DNA of 64,000 nucleotides from Mycolicibacterium arabiense (GTDB lineage Bacteria > Actinomycetota > Actinomycetes > Mycobacteriales > Mycobacteriaceae). The DNA is taken from the NCBI RefSeq assembly GCF_010731815.2, contig NZ_AP022593.1, positions 1,860,001 through 1,924,000 of the forward strand, in the 5' to 3' direction. The notes beneath the pieces were generated by a model, which saw only the letters and a program-made list of their open reading frames with translations, ran no database searches and was not told where the DNA came from. Numbering within the stretch: position 1 is the stretch's first letter; the number at the start of each line of letters is the position of its first letter. A program made the position numbers and the translations under genes. This document shows positions 34,860 through 44,048 of this stretch, in pieces.

Positions 34860-35639
34860 ATGAGCACCGTTTCCGATGACATCACGCTCGCCCTCCGAAT
34901 GGCCGACGAGGCCGACGCCATGACGATGGACCGGTTCGGCGCACTGGATCTGCAGATCGAGACCAAGCCCGACCTCACTCCGGTCACCGACGCCGACCGC
35001 GGCGCCGAGGAGGCGTTGCGCGAGGTGATCTCGCGCGAGCGCCCCGGCGACGCGCTACTCGGCGAAGAGTTCGGCGGCACAGCGGTTTTCGAGGGCCGCC
35101 AGTGGGTGCTCGACCCGATCGACGGCACGAAGAACTTCGTCCGCGGCGTCCCCGTCTGGTCGACGCTGATCTCGCTGCTCGAGGATGGCGTACCGACCGT
35201 GGGCGTCGTCAGCGCACCGGCACTGGGACGCCGGTGGTGGGCCGGCACGGGCGAGGGCGCCTTCACGTCGTTCGCCGGCAGGACGCGCCCCATCTCGGTC
35301 TCGAAGGTCGGCGACATCGAGTCGGCCAGCCTGTCGTATTCGGACCTCGTCGGCTGGGAAGGCAAGCGCTCGCGCTTCCTCGACCTGACCGAAGCCGTCT
35401 GGCGGGTCCGCGGCTACGGCGACTTCTGGTCGTACTGCCTGCTGGCAGAGGGCGCGGTGGACGTCGTCGCCGAACCCGAGGTGAAGTTGTGGGACCTCGC
35501 CGCCATCGACGTGCTGGTGCGCGAGGCAGGCGGGCGGTTCACCAACCTCGACGGTGCTCCGGGCCCCCACGGTGGCAGTGCCGTCGCCACGAACGGTCTG
35601 TTGCACGACGCGGTGCTCGCCAGGCTGTCGGCGTCCTGA
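34860..35639 (+). CDS. hisN: Histidinol-phosphatase, inositol-monophosphatase fold
   Basis: A 259-residue Mg-dependent phosphatase; the M. tuberculosis orthologue (Rv3137) removes phosphate from histidinol-phosphate in histidine synthesis. Metal-site motifs are [23 protein letters not shown] and [15 protein letters not shown]. The frame is open further upstream, but the ATG at 34860 gives the family length. It precedes fadE24 by about 90 bases that hold a palindrome. Other IMPase-fold substrates cannot be excluded by sequence alone. Confidence 0.88.
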   Translation: MSTVSDDITLALRMADEADAMTMDRFGALDLQIETKPDLTPVTDADRGAEEALREVISRERPGDALLGEEFGGTAVFEGRQWVLDPIDGTKNFVRGVPVWSTLISLLEDGVPTVGVVSAPALGRRWWAGTGEGAFTSFAGRTRPISVSKVGDIESASLSYSDLVGWEGKRSRFLDLTEAVWRVRGYGDFWSYCLLAEGAVDVVAEPEVKLWDLAAIDVLVREAGGRFTNLDGAPGPHGGSAVATNGLLHDAVLARLSAS

Positions 35640-35670
35640 CCACCGTGTGACGGCTCTAACAGAGCGCGTC

Positions 35671-35692
35671 TATCTTACTCGGGAGTAAGATA
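35671..35692. promoter_or_regulatory. Perfect 22-bp palindrome before fadE24
   Basis: TATCTTACTC-GG-GAGTAAGATA has perfect 10-bp arms. It ends 39 bases before the fadE24 ATG, in the gap after hisN. The length and symmetry indicate an operator for a TetR-type regulator of fatty-acid or lipid catabolism genes. No regulator gene is next to it, so the controlling protein must act from elsewhere. Confidence 0.8.
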
Positions 35693-35731
35693 CGGTCAGA
35701 TTGCATTGCCCCAACGACGCGAGGCTGCGAC

Positions 35732-37129
35732 ATGACCAACACCCTGCCGTCCAAGAGCGGAACCAACCAGCGCCCCCGACGCGCCGGATCCGAGAGCGGC
35801 ATCGGCCTGCAACGGCCCAAGCGCACGGCGACGTCCATCGGGCTCGCCCTCGTCACTCCCCTGGTCGGTCAGGAGTTCCTCGACCGCTACGGCCTGCGCG
35901 ACCCGCTCAACCGCGGTCTGCGCTACGGCGTGAAGACGGCGTTCTCGGCACTCGGCGCGTCCACCCGCCAGTTCAAGCGGGTGCAGGGCGGCGGCAAGCC
36001 CCCGACCCGGTTGAAGCCGAGCGGCGCGGACTACTTCGACCTCACCCCCGACGACGACCAGAAGATGATCGTCGAGACGGTCTCCGAGTTCGCCGAGGAG
36101 ATCCTGCGGCCCGCCGCCCACGACGCCGACGCGGCCGCGACGTACCCGCAGGGCCTCATCGCCAAGGCCGCCGAACTCGGCATCACCGCGATTAACGTCC
36201 CCGAGGACTTCGACGGCATCGCCGAGCACCGCAGCACCGTCACCAACGCCCTGGTCGCCGAGGCGCTCGCATACGGGGACATGGGTCAGGCATTGCCGAT
36301 CCTGGCCCCCGGCGGTGTGGCGTCGGCCCTGACCCACTGGGGTAGCGCGGATCAGCAGGCCACCTACCTCAACGAGTTCGCAGGCGAGAGCGTGCCGCAG
36401 GCATGCGTCGCCATCGCCGAGCCGCATGCACTGTTCGATCCGACCGCACTGAAGACCACCGCGGTACGGACCCCCAGCGGCTACCGCCTCTCGGGCGTGA
36501 AGTCGCTGGTACCCGCAGCCGCCGACGCCGAACTGTTCATCGTCGCCGCGCAGCTCAACGGCAAGCCTGCACTGTTCATCGTCGAGTCGGCCTCCGAGGG
36601 CCTCACGGTCAAGGCCGACCCCAGCATGGGCATCCGCGCCGCCGCGCTGGGCCGCGTCGAATTGAACGACGTGGCCGTGCCGCTGCACAATCGGCTAGGT
36701 GAGGACGACGCCAGCGACTCGGACTACTCCGAGGCGATTGCGCTGGCCCGATTGGGTTGGGCCGCACTGGCAGTCGGCACCTCGCACGCGGTGCTCGACT
36801 ACGTCGTGCCCTACGTCAAGGAACGCGAGGCGTTCGGCGAACCCATCGCGCGCAGGCAGGCCGTCGCCTTCATGTGCGCCAACATCGCCATCGAACTCGA
36901 CGGCCTCCGCCTGATCACCTGGCGAGGCGCCGCGCGCGCCGAGCAAGGCCTGTCGTTCGCGCGAGAAGCAGCGCTGGCCAAGCGCATCGCCACCGACAAG
37001 GGCATGCAGATCGGCCTCGACGGCGTCCAGCTGCTCGGCGGCCACGGCTTCACCAAGGAGCACCCGGTGGAGCGTTGGTATCGCGACCTGCGGGCTCTCG
37101 GCGTCGCCGAGGGTGTCGTCGTCCTCTAA
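35732..37129 (+). CDS. fadE24: Acyl-CoA dehydrogenase FadE24
   Basis: A 465-residue acyl-CoA dehydrogenase homologue of M. tuberculosis Rv3139. A ~90-residue N-terminal extension rich in Arg and Lys precedes the usual helical, beta and C-terminal helical domains (for example DGVQLLGGHGFTKEHPVERWYRD). Together with FadE23 it probably forms a mixed-subunit enzyme, as do other paired FadEs in mycobacteria; that is inference. It is preceded by a perfect 22-bp palindrome and followed 35 bases later by fadE23. Substrate unknown. Confidence 0.88.
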   Translation: MTNTLPSKSGTNQRPRRAGSESGIGLQRPKRTATSIGLALVTPLVGQEFLDRYGLRDPLNRGLRYGVKTAFSALGASTRQFKRVQGGGKPPTRLKPSGADYFDLTPDDDQKMIVETVSEFAEEILRPAAHDADAAATYPQGLIAKAAELGITAINVPEDFDGIAEHRSTVTNALVAEALAYGDMGQALPILAPGGVASALTHWGSADQQATYLNEFAGESVPQACVAIAEPHALFDPTALKTTAVRTPSGYRLSGVKSLVPAAADAELFIVAAQLNGKPALFIVESASEGLTVKADPSMGIRAAALGRVELNDVAVPLHNRLGEDDASDSDYSEAIALARLGWAALAVGTSHAVLDYVVPYVKEREAFGEPIARRQAVAFMCANIAIELDGLRLITWRGAARAEQGLSFAREAALAKRIATDKGMQIGLDGVQLLGGHGFTKEHPVERWYRDLRALGVAEGVVVL

Positions 37130-37164
37130 CGGCCACGCAACACACCAGGAACGGAAAACCAGTC

Positions 37165-38373
37165 ATGGCAATCAATCTCGAAATGCCGAAGAAGTTGCAG
37201 GCCGTCATCGACATGGCCCACGAGGGCGCCGCGGAGATGCTGCGGCCGATCTCGCGCAAGTACGACCTGGCCGAACACGCCTATCCCGTCGAGCTGGACA
37301 CCCTCGCCGACCTGTTCGAGGGAATCACCGAGGCCAACACCATCTCCTTCGCGGGCACCGATGCCTTTCGCGGCGTCGACGGGCCGAAGGAAAACGTGAA
37401 CGGCGCCAACATGTCTGCGCTCGTGAACGCGCTCGAGATCAGCTGGGGCGACGTCGCCCTGCTGCTGTCGGTGCCCTTCCAGGGCTTGGGCAATGCCGCC
37501 CTGTCGGGTGTCGCCACCGACGAACAACTCGAACGCCTCGGCAAGGTATGGGCCGCAATGGCCATCACCGAGCCCAGCTTCGGGTCGGACTCGGCCGCCG
37601 TCTCCACCACCGCGAAGCTCGACGGCGACGAGTACGTCATCAACGGCGAGAAGATCTACGTCACCGCGGGCGCCCGCGCGAGCCACATCGTCGTGTGGGC
37701 GACGCTGGACAAGTCCAAGGGCCGTGCCGCGATCAAGTCGTTCATCGTGCCGCGCGACCACCCCGGCGTCTCGGTCGAGCGGCTCGAGCACAAGCTGGGC
37801 ATCAAGGCGTCCGACACCGCCGCCATCCGCTTCGACAACGCGCGGATTCCCAAGGAGAACCTGCTCGGCAACCCGGACATCCAGGTGGACAAGGGGTTTG
37901 CGGGCGTCATGGAGACGTTCGACAACACCCGGCCCATCGTGGCGGCGATGGCCGTCGGCGTCGCACGGGCGTCGCTCGAGGAACTCCGCAAGATCCTCAC
38001 CGAGGCCGGGGTCGAGATCTCCTACGACAAGCCGGCACACGCGCAGAATGCCGCGGCCGCGGAGTTCCTCCGCATGGAGGCCGAGTGGGAGTCCGGTTAC
38101 CTGCTGACGCTGCGCTCGGCGTGGCAGGCGGACAACAAGATCCCGAACTCCAAGGAGGCGTCGATGGGCAAGGCGAAGGCCGCACGCGTCGCCTCCGACG
38201 TCACGCTGAAGACCGTGGAACTGGCCGGCACCACCGGCTACTCCGAGGAAATGCTGCTGGAGAAGTGGGCCCGCGACTCCAAGATCCTCGACATCTTCGA
38301 GGGCACCCAGCAGATCCAGCAGCTCGTCGTCGCTCGCCGGCTGCTCGGCCTGTCTTCTGCAGAGCTGAAGTAA
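37165..38373 (+). CDS. fadE23: Acyl-CoA dehydrogenase FadE23
   Basis: A 402-residue acyl-CoA dehydrogenase, homologue of Rv3140. The FAD-binding strand reads MAITEPSFGSDSAAVSTTA, and the C-terminal FAD motif is DIFEGTQQIQQLVVARRL. The ATG at 37165 is chosen because the frame upstream is a shadow of fadE24. In the same direction as fadE24 and probably co-transcribed; a hairpin at 38386-38409 follows its stop by 12 bases. Likely partner of FadE24. Confidence 0.9.
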   Translation: MAINLEMPKKLQAVIDMAHEGAAEMLRPISRKYDLAEHAYPVELDTLADLFEGITEANTISFAGTDAFRGVDGPKENVNGANMSALVNALEISWGDVALLLSVPFQGLGNAALSGVATDEQLERLGKVWAAMAITEPSFGSDSAAVSTTAKLDGDEYVINGEKIYVTAGARASHIVVWATLDKSKGRAAIKSFIVPRDHPGVSVERLEHKLGIKASDTAAIRFDNARIPKENLLGNPDIQVDKGFAGVMETFDNTRPIVAAMAVGVARASLEELRKILTEAGVEISYDKPAHAQNAAAAEFLRMEAEWESGYLLTLRSAWQADNKIPNSKEASMGKAKAARVASDVTLKTVELAGTTGYSEEMLLEKWARDSKILDIFEGTQQIQQLVVARRLLGLSSAELK

Positions 38374-38385
38374 CCCAGACCCGCT

Positions 38386-38409
38386 GTCCCGACGCGCTAG
38401 CGTCGGGAC
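38386..38409. promoter_or_regulatory. Perfect hairpin/palindrome abutting the fadB4 start codon
   Basis: Two perfect 10-bp arms (38386-38395 and 38400-38409) with a 4-base spacer end exactly at the fadB4 ATG (38410). A -10-like box, TAGCGT (38398-38403), lies inside it. If fadB4 is leaderless the palindrome is an operator over the promoter; if it is read through from fadE23 the RNA hairpin would hide the start codon or end the fadE23 transcript. Confidence 0.7.
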
Positions 38410-39408
38410 ATGGATTCCTTCAACGCTCTCGTCGCCCGGCAGGACGGCGATCGGATCACCACGGCCATCGAGACACTGAGCCACGACGACCTGCCGCCGG
38501 GTGACGTCACGATCCGGGTTGCCTACTCCAGCGTGAACTTCAAGGACGCGCTCGCCGTCACTCCCAAGGGTGGCGTCGTGCGCGACTACCCCATCGTTCC
38601 GGGCATCGATCTCGCGGGCGAGGTCGTCGACTCGCAGTCCCCGGACTTCAACGTCGGCGACCAGGTGCTGGCGCACGGCTACGACATCGGTACCGCGAAG
38701 CACGGCGGCTACGCCGAGTACGCCCGGCTGCCCGCCGACCAGGTGGTCCATCTCGGCGCACTGAGCGCAGACGACGCCATGGCCATCGGCACGGCAGGCT
38801 TCACCGCCGCGCTGAGCGTCCAAGCACTCGTCGACCGTGGCATCACACCGGACGACGGCGAGATCGTCGTCACCGGCGCCACGGGCGGCGTGGGATCGCT
38901 CTCGATCGACCTCCTGGCATCCGCGGGCTACACGGTCGTGGCGTCGACCGGCAAGCAGGACGCCTCCGACCACCTCAGGGCGCTGGGCGCCAGCGAGGTG
39001 ATCCCCCGGCTGCCCGAGGACCCCGACGCCAAGCCCCGGCCCCTGAACAAGACGCGATGGGCCGGCGCCGTGGACTGCGTCGGCGGCGCCACGCTGGCCC
39101 ACGTCCTGAGCACCGTCGCGTACGGCGGCGCCGTGGCCGCGAGCGGGCTGACGGGCGGCCCGGCACTCAACACCACCGTGATGCCGTTCATCCTGCGCGG
39201 AGTGGCGCTGCTGGGCATCGACTCGGTCCTGCTACCCATCGAGCCGCGGCGGGAGCTGTGGCAGCGGCTGGGCGACTCGATGCGACCTCAGCACCTCGAC
39301 AACGTAAAACACCCCGTCGATGTCAAGGACGTGGTGTCCGTGATCGACGAGGTGCGGGCCGGCCGTTACTCCGGCCGGGGTGTGGTGCGGGTGGCGGGCG
39401 GTTTCTAA
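38410..39408 (+). CDS. fadB4: Zinc-free quinone/acrylyl-CoA reductase-like oxidoreductase FadB4
   Basis: A 332-residue medium-chain dehydrogenase of the AcuI/YhdH type, homologue of Rv3141. It has the NADPH motif GATGGVGS and no zinc-binding residues. AcuI-type members reduce acrylyl-CoA or similar enoyl compounds with NADPH. It lies 36 bases after fadE23. No Shine-Dalgarno sequence fits, and a leaderless promoter is likely. The name fadB4 is inherited from M. tuberculosis and does not prove a beta-oxidation role. Confidence 0.88.
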   Translation: MDSFNALVARQDGDRITTAIETLSHDDLPPGDVTIRVAYSSVNFKDALAVTPKGGVVRDYPIVPGIDLAGEVVDSQSPDFNVGDQVLAHGYDIGTAKHGGYAEYARLPADQVVHLGALSADDAMAIGTAGFTAALSVQALVDRGITPDDGEIVVTGATGGVGSLSIDLLASAGYTVVASTGKQDASDHLRALGASEVIPRLPEDPDAKPRPLNKTRWAGAVDCVGGATLAHVLSTVAYGGAVAASGLTGGPALNTTVMPFILRGVALLGIDSVLLPIEPRRELWQRLGDSMRPQHLDNVKHPVDVKDVVSVIDEVRAGRYSGRGVVRVAGGF

Positions 39409-39419
39409 GCGCCCGCCAC
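39391..39419. terminator. Hairpin spanning the fadB4 stop codon
   Basis: Perfect 10-bp arms (39391-39400 and 39410-39419) enclose a 9-base loop that contains the fadB4 TAA. It lies between convergent fadB4 and the antigen 85 gene (ends 39430). No T-tract is seen. Confidence 0.6.
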
Positions 39420-39429
39420 CCCACTCACA

Positions 39430-40416
<987 letters not shown>

Positions 40417-40643
40417 TCAGTTCCGTTTACGGCATGAGGCCGTGCATCCTGCGGCCGGATGACCGCTTCTAGCACCGCGGCGGCGCCAATGCCCCGCGAT
40501 ATGCCCACTCAACCACGCCACGGGCACAGTCGAGTAGACCGTAAGCATTCAGTTGTGGTGAAGGCAGTAAAACATGTAGCCGTCGCCTCTAGAAAGTCCA
40601 GGGCCGGTGACGGCGTCGTCAGAAACGGCTTCTAGGCCGCCCG

Positions 40644-40649
40644 TAGAGT
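40644..40649 (+). promoter_or_regulatory. -10 box TAGAGT, leaderless promoter
   Basis: TAGAGT is followed by six bases and the ATG at 40656, without a ribosome site. The 240-base gap with the antigen 85 gene also has to contain that gene's promoter. Confidence 0.55.
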
Positions 40650-40655
40650 GCCGCC

Positions 40656-41228
40656 ATGGCAACTTCGCGGGCTCGCTCGGACGACGGCCCGGCGGCGCGC
40701 CTCGGCATCGAAGACTGGCTGCAGGCCGGCTTCGCCATCCTCGCTGAGCAGGGCATCAAGGCTTTGAAGGTCGACTCGCTGTGCGCCCGCCTCGGGGTCA
40801 CCAAGGGCAGTTTCTATTGGCACTTCACCGGGATGCCCGCCTACCGATCGGCGCTCGTCACGTCCTGGGGCGAACTTCGCGACGGGGATAGACGCGATTT
40901 CGAGGAGCTCGGCGTGTTGCCTCCCCGCGAACGTCTAACGCGGATGATGGCCTCGCTCGTCAGCCCGGCGCACTGGACGCTCGAGCGGGCCATGCGCGAG
41001 TGGGCCCGCACCGACGAGTCGGTCGCCGTGGGCGTGCGGGCGGCCGATCGCAGGGTGCTGCGGGCGGTGCGCGCGGCGTTCGTCGACTTCGGGTTCGACG
41101 ACGAGGAAGCGGACGTGCGCGCCAACGCGACGTTCGCCGCGGGCATCGGCCTGCTCCATCTGTCCGGAAGCGCGCCCCGCGACGCCGCCCAGGCGGAACG
41201 CTTCCTCGACCTGATGCTCGCCCACTGA
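40656..41228 (+). CDS. TetR-family regulator
   Basis: A 190-residue TetR-family regulator with an unusually placed helix-turn-helix (VDSLCARLGVTKGSFYWHF, about residues 39-57). The C-terminal part has the acidic FGFDDEEADVRANATF stretch common to one mycobacterial subgroup. It is just upstream of and in the same direction as the flavin monooxygenase-like gene, and a palindrome lies between them, so that gene is the likely target. Confidence 0.85.
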   Translation: MATSRARSDDGPAARLGIEDWLQAGFAILAEQGIKALKVDSLCARLGVTKGSFYWHFTGMPAYRSALVTSWGELRDGDRRDFEELGVLPPRERLTRMMASLVSPAHWTLERAMREWARTDESVAVGVRAADRRVLRAVRAAFVDFGFDDEEADVRANATFAAGIGLLHLSGSAPRDAAQAERFLDLMLAH

Positions 41229-41246
41229 CACCACGCAGGCAGCTTC

Positions 41247-41262
41247 CATACTAAAAAGTATG
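41247..41262. promoter_or_regulatory. Palindromic operator before the monooxygenase-like gene
   Basis: CATACT-AAAA-AGTATG, perfect 6-bp arms with an A-rich spacer, ends 13 bases before the ATG at 41276. It follows the TetR gene and is well placed to block transcription of the catabolic genes. Confidence 0.65.
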
Positions 41263-41275
41263 TTAGGTTTCGGCG

Positions 41276-42430
41276 ATGGCAACCTCCATCACCGACGACT
41301 TCGTCGCACGGCTCGCCGATCGCGCGCGCGGCGCCGAGCAGATGCGGCGTCTGCCAGACGAGACACTCGACGACCTCGCGACGACCGGCTTCACCGAACT
41401 GCTGGTGCCCAAGCGCTTTGGTGGCGACCAGGCGGCGTTCCCAGAGGTGCTCGACCCCGTGCGGCGCATGGCCCACGGCTGCACGTCGAGTGCGTGGACC
41501 ATCGGCTTCTACGCCCTGCACAACTGGATGCTCGCGTTGTTCGGCGAGCAGGCCCAGGAGGAGGCGTTCCGCGCGCGGCCCTTTCTGGCGCCGGCCCCGC
41601 TGGCGCCCACCGGCCGCGGCCTGCCCACCGACGGCGGCATCCGGCTGACCGGCAGATGGTCGTGGGCCACCGGCGCGATGGGCGGCAACTGGATGATCGT
41701 GGCCTGCATCTGCGGCCCCGACGACCCCGCGGCCCTCTACCCCGCTCTGGCACTGCTCCCCATCGGCGACGTGACGATCGAGGACGTCTGGCACACCGAC
41801 GGCATGTGCGCGACCGGGTCCAACGACGCCGTCGTCACCGACGTCTTCGTGCCCGACCATCGGATGGTGCGGGTCGCCGACGTCTACGGCGGCACGGCTC
41901 CCGGTGCCCAGCTGCACGACAGCCCGACCTATCGGTGGCCGCTGGTGCCCGCGCTCGCCCTCCTCGCCGCCATGCCCGCACTGGGCAGTGCCGAGCGCGT
42001 CGCGCAGATGTACGCCGACCGGGTGGGGCAACGCGTACTGGCCTACGAGGGCGTGAGGCAAAAAGACAAGCCCATCGCTCAGGCTCGGCTTGCGGAGGCC
42101 AGGGTGCGACTGCGCGCACTGCACGGGCTGCTTCGGTCCACCGTCGACCAGATCGAGGCGACGGTGACCGCGGGCGAGGTCGTGGAGCGTCAGGTGCGTG
42201 GCGATGCGCGGATGGCGGCCGCGCACGTCGTGCACGAATCTCGGGCGGTCATCGCCATGCTGTTCGAGGCGTCGGGCGCCAGCGTGCACTTCCTCGACAA
42301 CCCACTGCAGCGCTTCAAGCGCGACGTCGACGTCCTGTCCGGCCACGTGGTGTTCGACTACGACACCAGCCGCGAATTGGCAGGCGCCTTGACGCTCGGC
42401 ATGAAGATCCCACGCACGGCGATGGTGTGA
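41276..42430 (+). CDS. HsaA-like flavin-dependent monooxygenase / acyl-CoA dehydrogenase fold
   Basis: A 384-residue protein of the acyl-CoA dehydrogenase fold, of the group that contains the two-component flavin hydroxylase HsaA rather than true dehydrogenases. Typical are the Ser/Thr-rich segment HGCTSSAWTIGFYALHNWMLALFG and the DVWHTDGMCATGSNDAVVTDVFVPDH strand; the catalytic Glu of dehydrogenases is not visible. HsaA-type enzymes ortho-hydroxylate phenols with reduced flavin from a partner reductase. The neighbouring F420-type gene and dioxygenase gene support an aromatic pathway. Substrate unknown. Confidence 0.72.
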   Translation: MATSITDDFVARLADRARGAEQMRRLPDETLDDLATTGFTELLVPKRFGGDQAAFPEVLDPVRRMAHGCTSSAWTIGFYALHNWMLALFGEQAQEEAFRARPFLAPAPLAPTGRGLPTDGGIRLTGRWSWATGAMGGNWMIVACICGPDDPAALYPALALLPIGDVTIEDVWHTDGMCATGSNDAVVTDVFVPDHRMVRVADVYGGTAPGAQLHDSPTYRWPLVPALALLAAMPALGSAERVAQMYADRVGQRVLAYEGVRQKDKPIAQARLAEARVRLRALHGLLRSTVDQIEATVTAGEVVERQVRGDARMAAAHVVHESRAVIAMLFEASGASVHFLDNPLQRFKRDVDVLSGHVVFDYDTSRELAGALTLGMKIPRTAMV

Positions 42431-42445
42431 GGAAGGCTGCGATGC

Positions 42446-42835
42446 ATGGCCGACCACCTGCGTGACCGCTTCACCGCCTTCTTCCAGAAGAACGTCGCCA
42501 ACCCGGTGATGCGTCGGAATCCCCTGCAGACGCTGCTGGAGACGACGGGGCGCAAGTCCGGTCAGCCGCGGCGAACTCCGCTTGGCGGGAGCCGGGTCGG
42601 GAACGAGTTCTGGTTCGTCTCCGAGTTCGGCGACCAGTCGCAGTACGTCAAGAACATCCAGGCGAATCCCCGGGTGCGGGTGCGCCTGCGGGGACGTTGG
42701 CATTCCGGGGTGGCGCACCTCGTGCCCGACGACGACCCCCGGCGTCGGCTCCAGTCGCTCCCCTCGTTCAACAGTTTCGGCGTGCGCACATTCGGCACCA
42801 ATCTCTTGACGATTCGGGTCGATCTCGACAATTGA
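42446..42835 (+). CDS. Ddn-like F420H2-dependent nitroreductase-family protein
   Basis: A 129-residue split-barrel protein of the deazaflavin (F420)-dependent nitroreductase family, to which Ddn belongs. Seen are LLETTGRKSGQPRRTPLGG, EFWFVSEFG, and QYVKNIQANPRVRVRLRGRW. Fifteen bases separate it from the flavin monooxygenase-like gene, so they are probably co-transcribed. It might feed electrons to, or act after, that enzyme; this is only inferred from position. Confidence 0.83.
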   Translation: MADHLRDRFTAFFQKNVANPVMRRNPLQTLLETTGRKSGQPRRTPLGGSRVGNEFWFVSEFGDQSQYVKNIQANPRVRVRLRGRWHSGVAHLVPDDDPRRRLQSLPSFNSFGVRTFGTNLLTIRVDLDN

Positions 42836-42861
42836 CGGGTGTTGACCCGCGGCAGAAGTAA

Positions 42862-42881
42862 AACTAATGTCACTTTTAGTT
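42862..42881. promoter_or_regulatory. Inverted repeat before the dioxygenase gene
   Basis: AACTAA-N8-TTAGTT lies about 21 bases before the start of the dioxygenase gene (42903) in an unusually A/T-rich patch. It resembles a TetR-type operator and would mark a separate promoter for the second half of the catabolic cluster. Confidence 0.5.
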
Positions 42882-42902
42882 CACTGCGCCGAAGGAGTCG
42901 CC

Positions 42903-44048
42903 ATGGAATCGTTCGTCCACCTCCGCAAGGGCACCACGCCCAAGCGGCTGCACGCGGATCTCGACGGGCTGAAAGACGACGAACTCGGCCGCAGTGGCTT
43001 CGTCGGTCGCACCGCGAACATGTACCGCCGCAACGACCCAACGGCGTACCGGTCGGTCGGCCCCCTGCGCCCGGTCGACGTGCTGTCGAGCGAACTGAAG
43101 CCCAGCGATGCCACCGACGCGCACGGCGGCCCGATGCTGATGTTCTCCAACGCCGACTGCCAGGTGCTGCTCTCGCGACGCAGCGAGCCGATGCCGTTCT
43201 TCGTCCGCTACGTCGACGGCGACCTGCTGTCGTTCGTGCACGAGGGCTCCGGACTGCTGGAGACCGAGTTCGGTCCGCTGCGCTACCGCGCCGGCGACTG
43301 GGTCTACATCCCGAAGGCGTGCACGTGGCGCCAGGTGCCTGACTCACCCGGGGGGCAGGAGCGCAGCGACTCGGGGGAAGGCACGAGTGCGTCCACGTGG
43401 CTCATGGTGCAGGCCACCGATGAGTTCCGGGTGCCGCCGCCGGGAACACTCGGCAGGCACTTCCCCTTCGATCCGTCCCAGACCGGGATTCCAGACCCGC
43501 AGCCCATCGACGACGGCGACGGACCCTTGGTCGACGGCGAGTACGAGGTCCGGCTCATCCATGACGGTGGCCCGACGTCGCTGTTCTACCAACACCATCC
43601 GCTCGACGTGGAGGGTTGGCGCGGCGACAACTTCGCGTTCACGTTCAACATCGCCGACTACAACGTCGTCACCTCCGACAGCGTCCACCTGCCGCCGACG
43701 GTGCACCTGTTCATGGAGGCGACCGGCGTCTACGTCATGAACTTCCTGCCCAAGCCCGCCGAGAGCAGGCCCGGCACCGAGCGCACGCCGTGGTACCACC
43801 GCAACGTCGACTTCGACGAGATCGCGTTCTTCCACAGCGGCTCGCTCTACGGCATCCCGATGCCGCCGGGTCTGATCTCCCATGCGCCGCAGGGGGTTCA
43901 CCACGGAGCGCCGGAGAAGGCGCGGGAACGTGCGCGCCGTAAATTCGGCGACTACGACCGCGTCGACTGGTCGGTGATCGCCGTGGACACCCGGCGCCGA
44001 CTCATCCCGTCGCAGGAGATCCTCGCCAACGACCTCGGGCAGCATTAG
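42903..44048 (+). CDS. Homogentisate 1,2-dioxygenase family protein
   Basis: A 381-residue cupin-type dioxygenase homologous to homogentisate dioxygenase, which opens the homogentisate ring. Metal-site motifs are in YHRNVDFDEIAFFHSG and, near the end, GVHHGAPEKARER. GAAGGAG precedes the ATG at 42903. Residues 149-158 (PGGQERSDSG) come from a GC-rich repeat inserted in frame in a loop, so the protein carries about ten foreign residues. No maleylacetoacetate isomerase or fumarylacetoacetase is adjacent, so the true substrate may be a relative of homogentisate. Confidence 0.8.
   Translation: MESFVHLRKGTTPKRLHADLDGLKDDELGRSGFVGRTANMYRRNDPTAYRSVGPLRPVDVLSSELKPSDATDAHGGPMLMFSNADCQVLLSRRSEPMPFFVRYVDGDLLSFVHEGSGLLETEFGPLRYRAGDWVYIPKACTWRQVPDSPGGQERSDSGEGTSASTWLMVQATDEFRVPPPGTLGRHFPFDPSQTGIPDPQPIDDGDGPLVDGEYEVRLIHDGGPTSLFYQHHPLDVEGWRGDNFAFTFNIADYNVVTSDSVHLPPTVHLFMEATGVYVMNFLPKPAESRPGTERTPWYHRNVDFDEIAFFHSGSLYGIPMPPGLISHAPQGVHHGAPEKARERARRKFGDYDRVDWSVIAVDTRRRLIPSQEILANDLGQH
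43347..43376 (+). repeat. Short GC-rich repeat, copy 1, inside the dioxygenase gene
   Basis: Carries the core GGCAGGAGCGCAGCGAC (43354-43370), flanked by GGGG runs. Translated here as PGGQERSDSG without disturbing the frame. The same core is at 45245-45261, and, inverted with one change, at 46486-46517. Confidence 0.8.
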
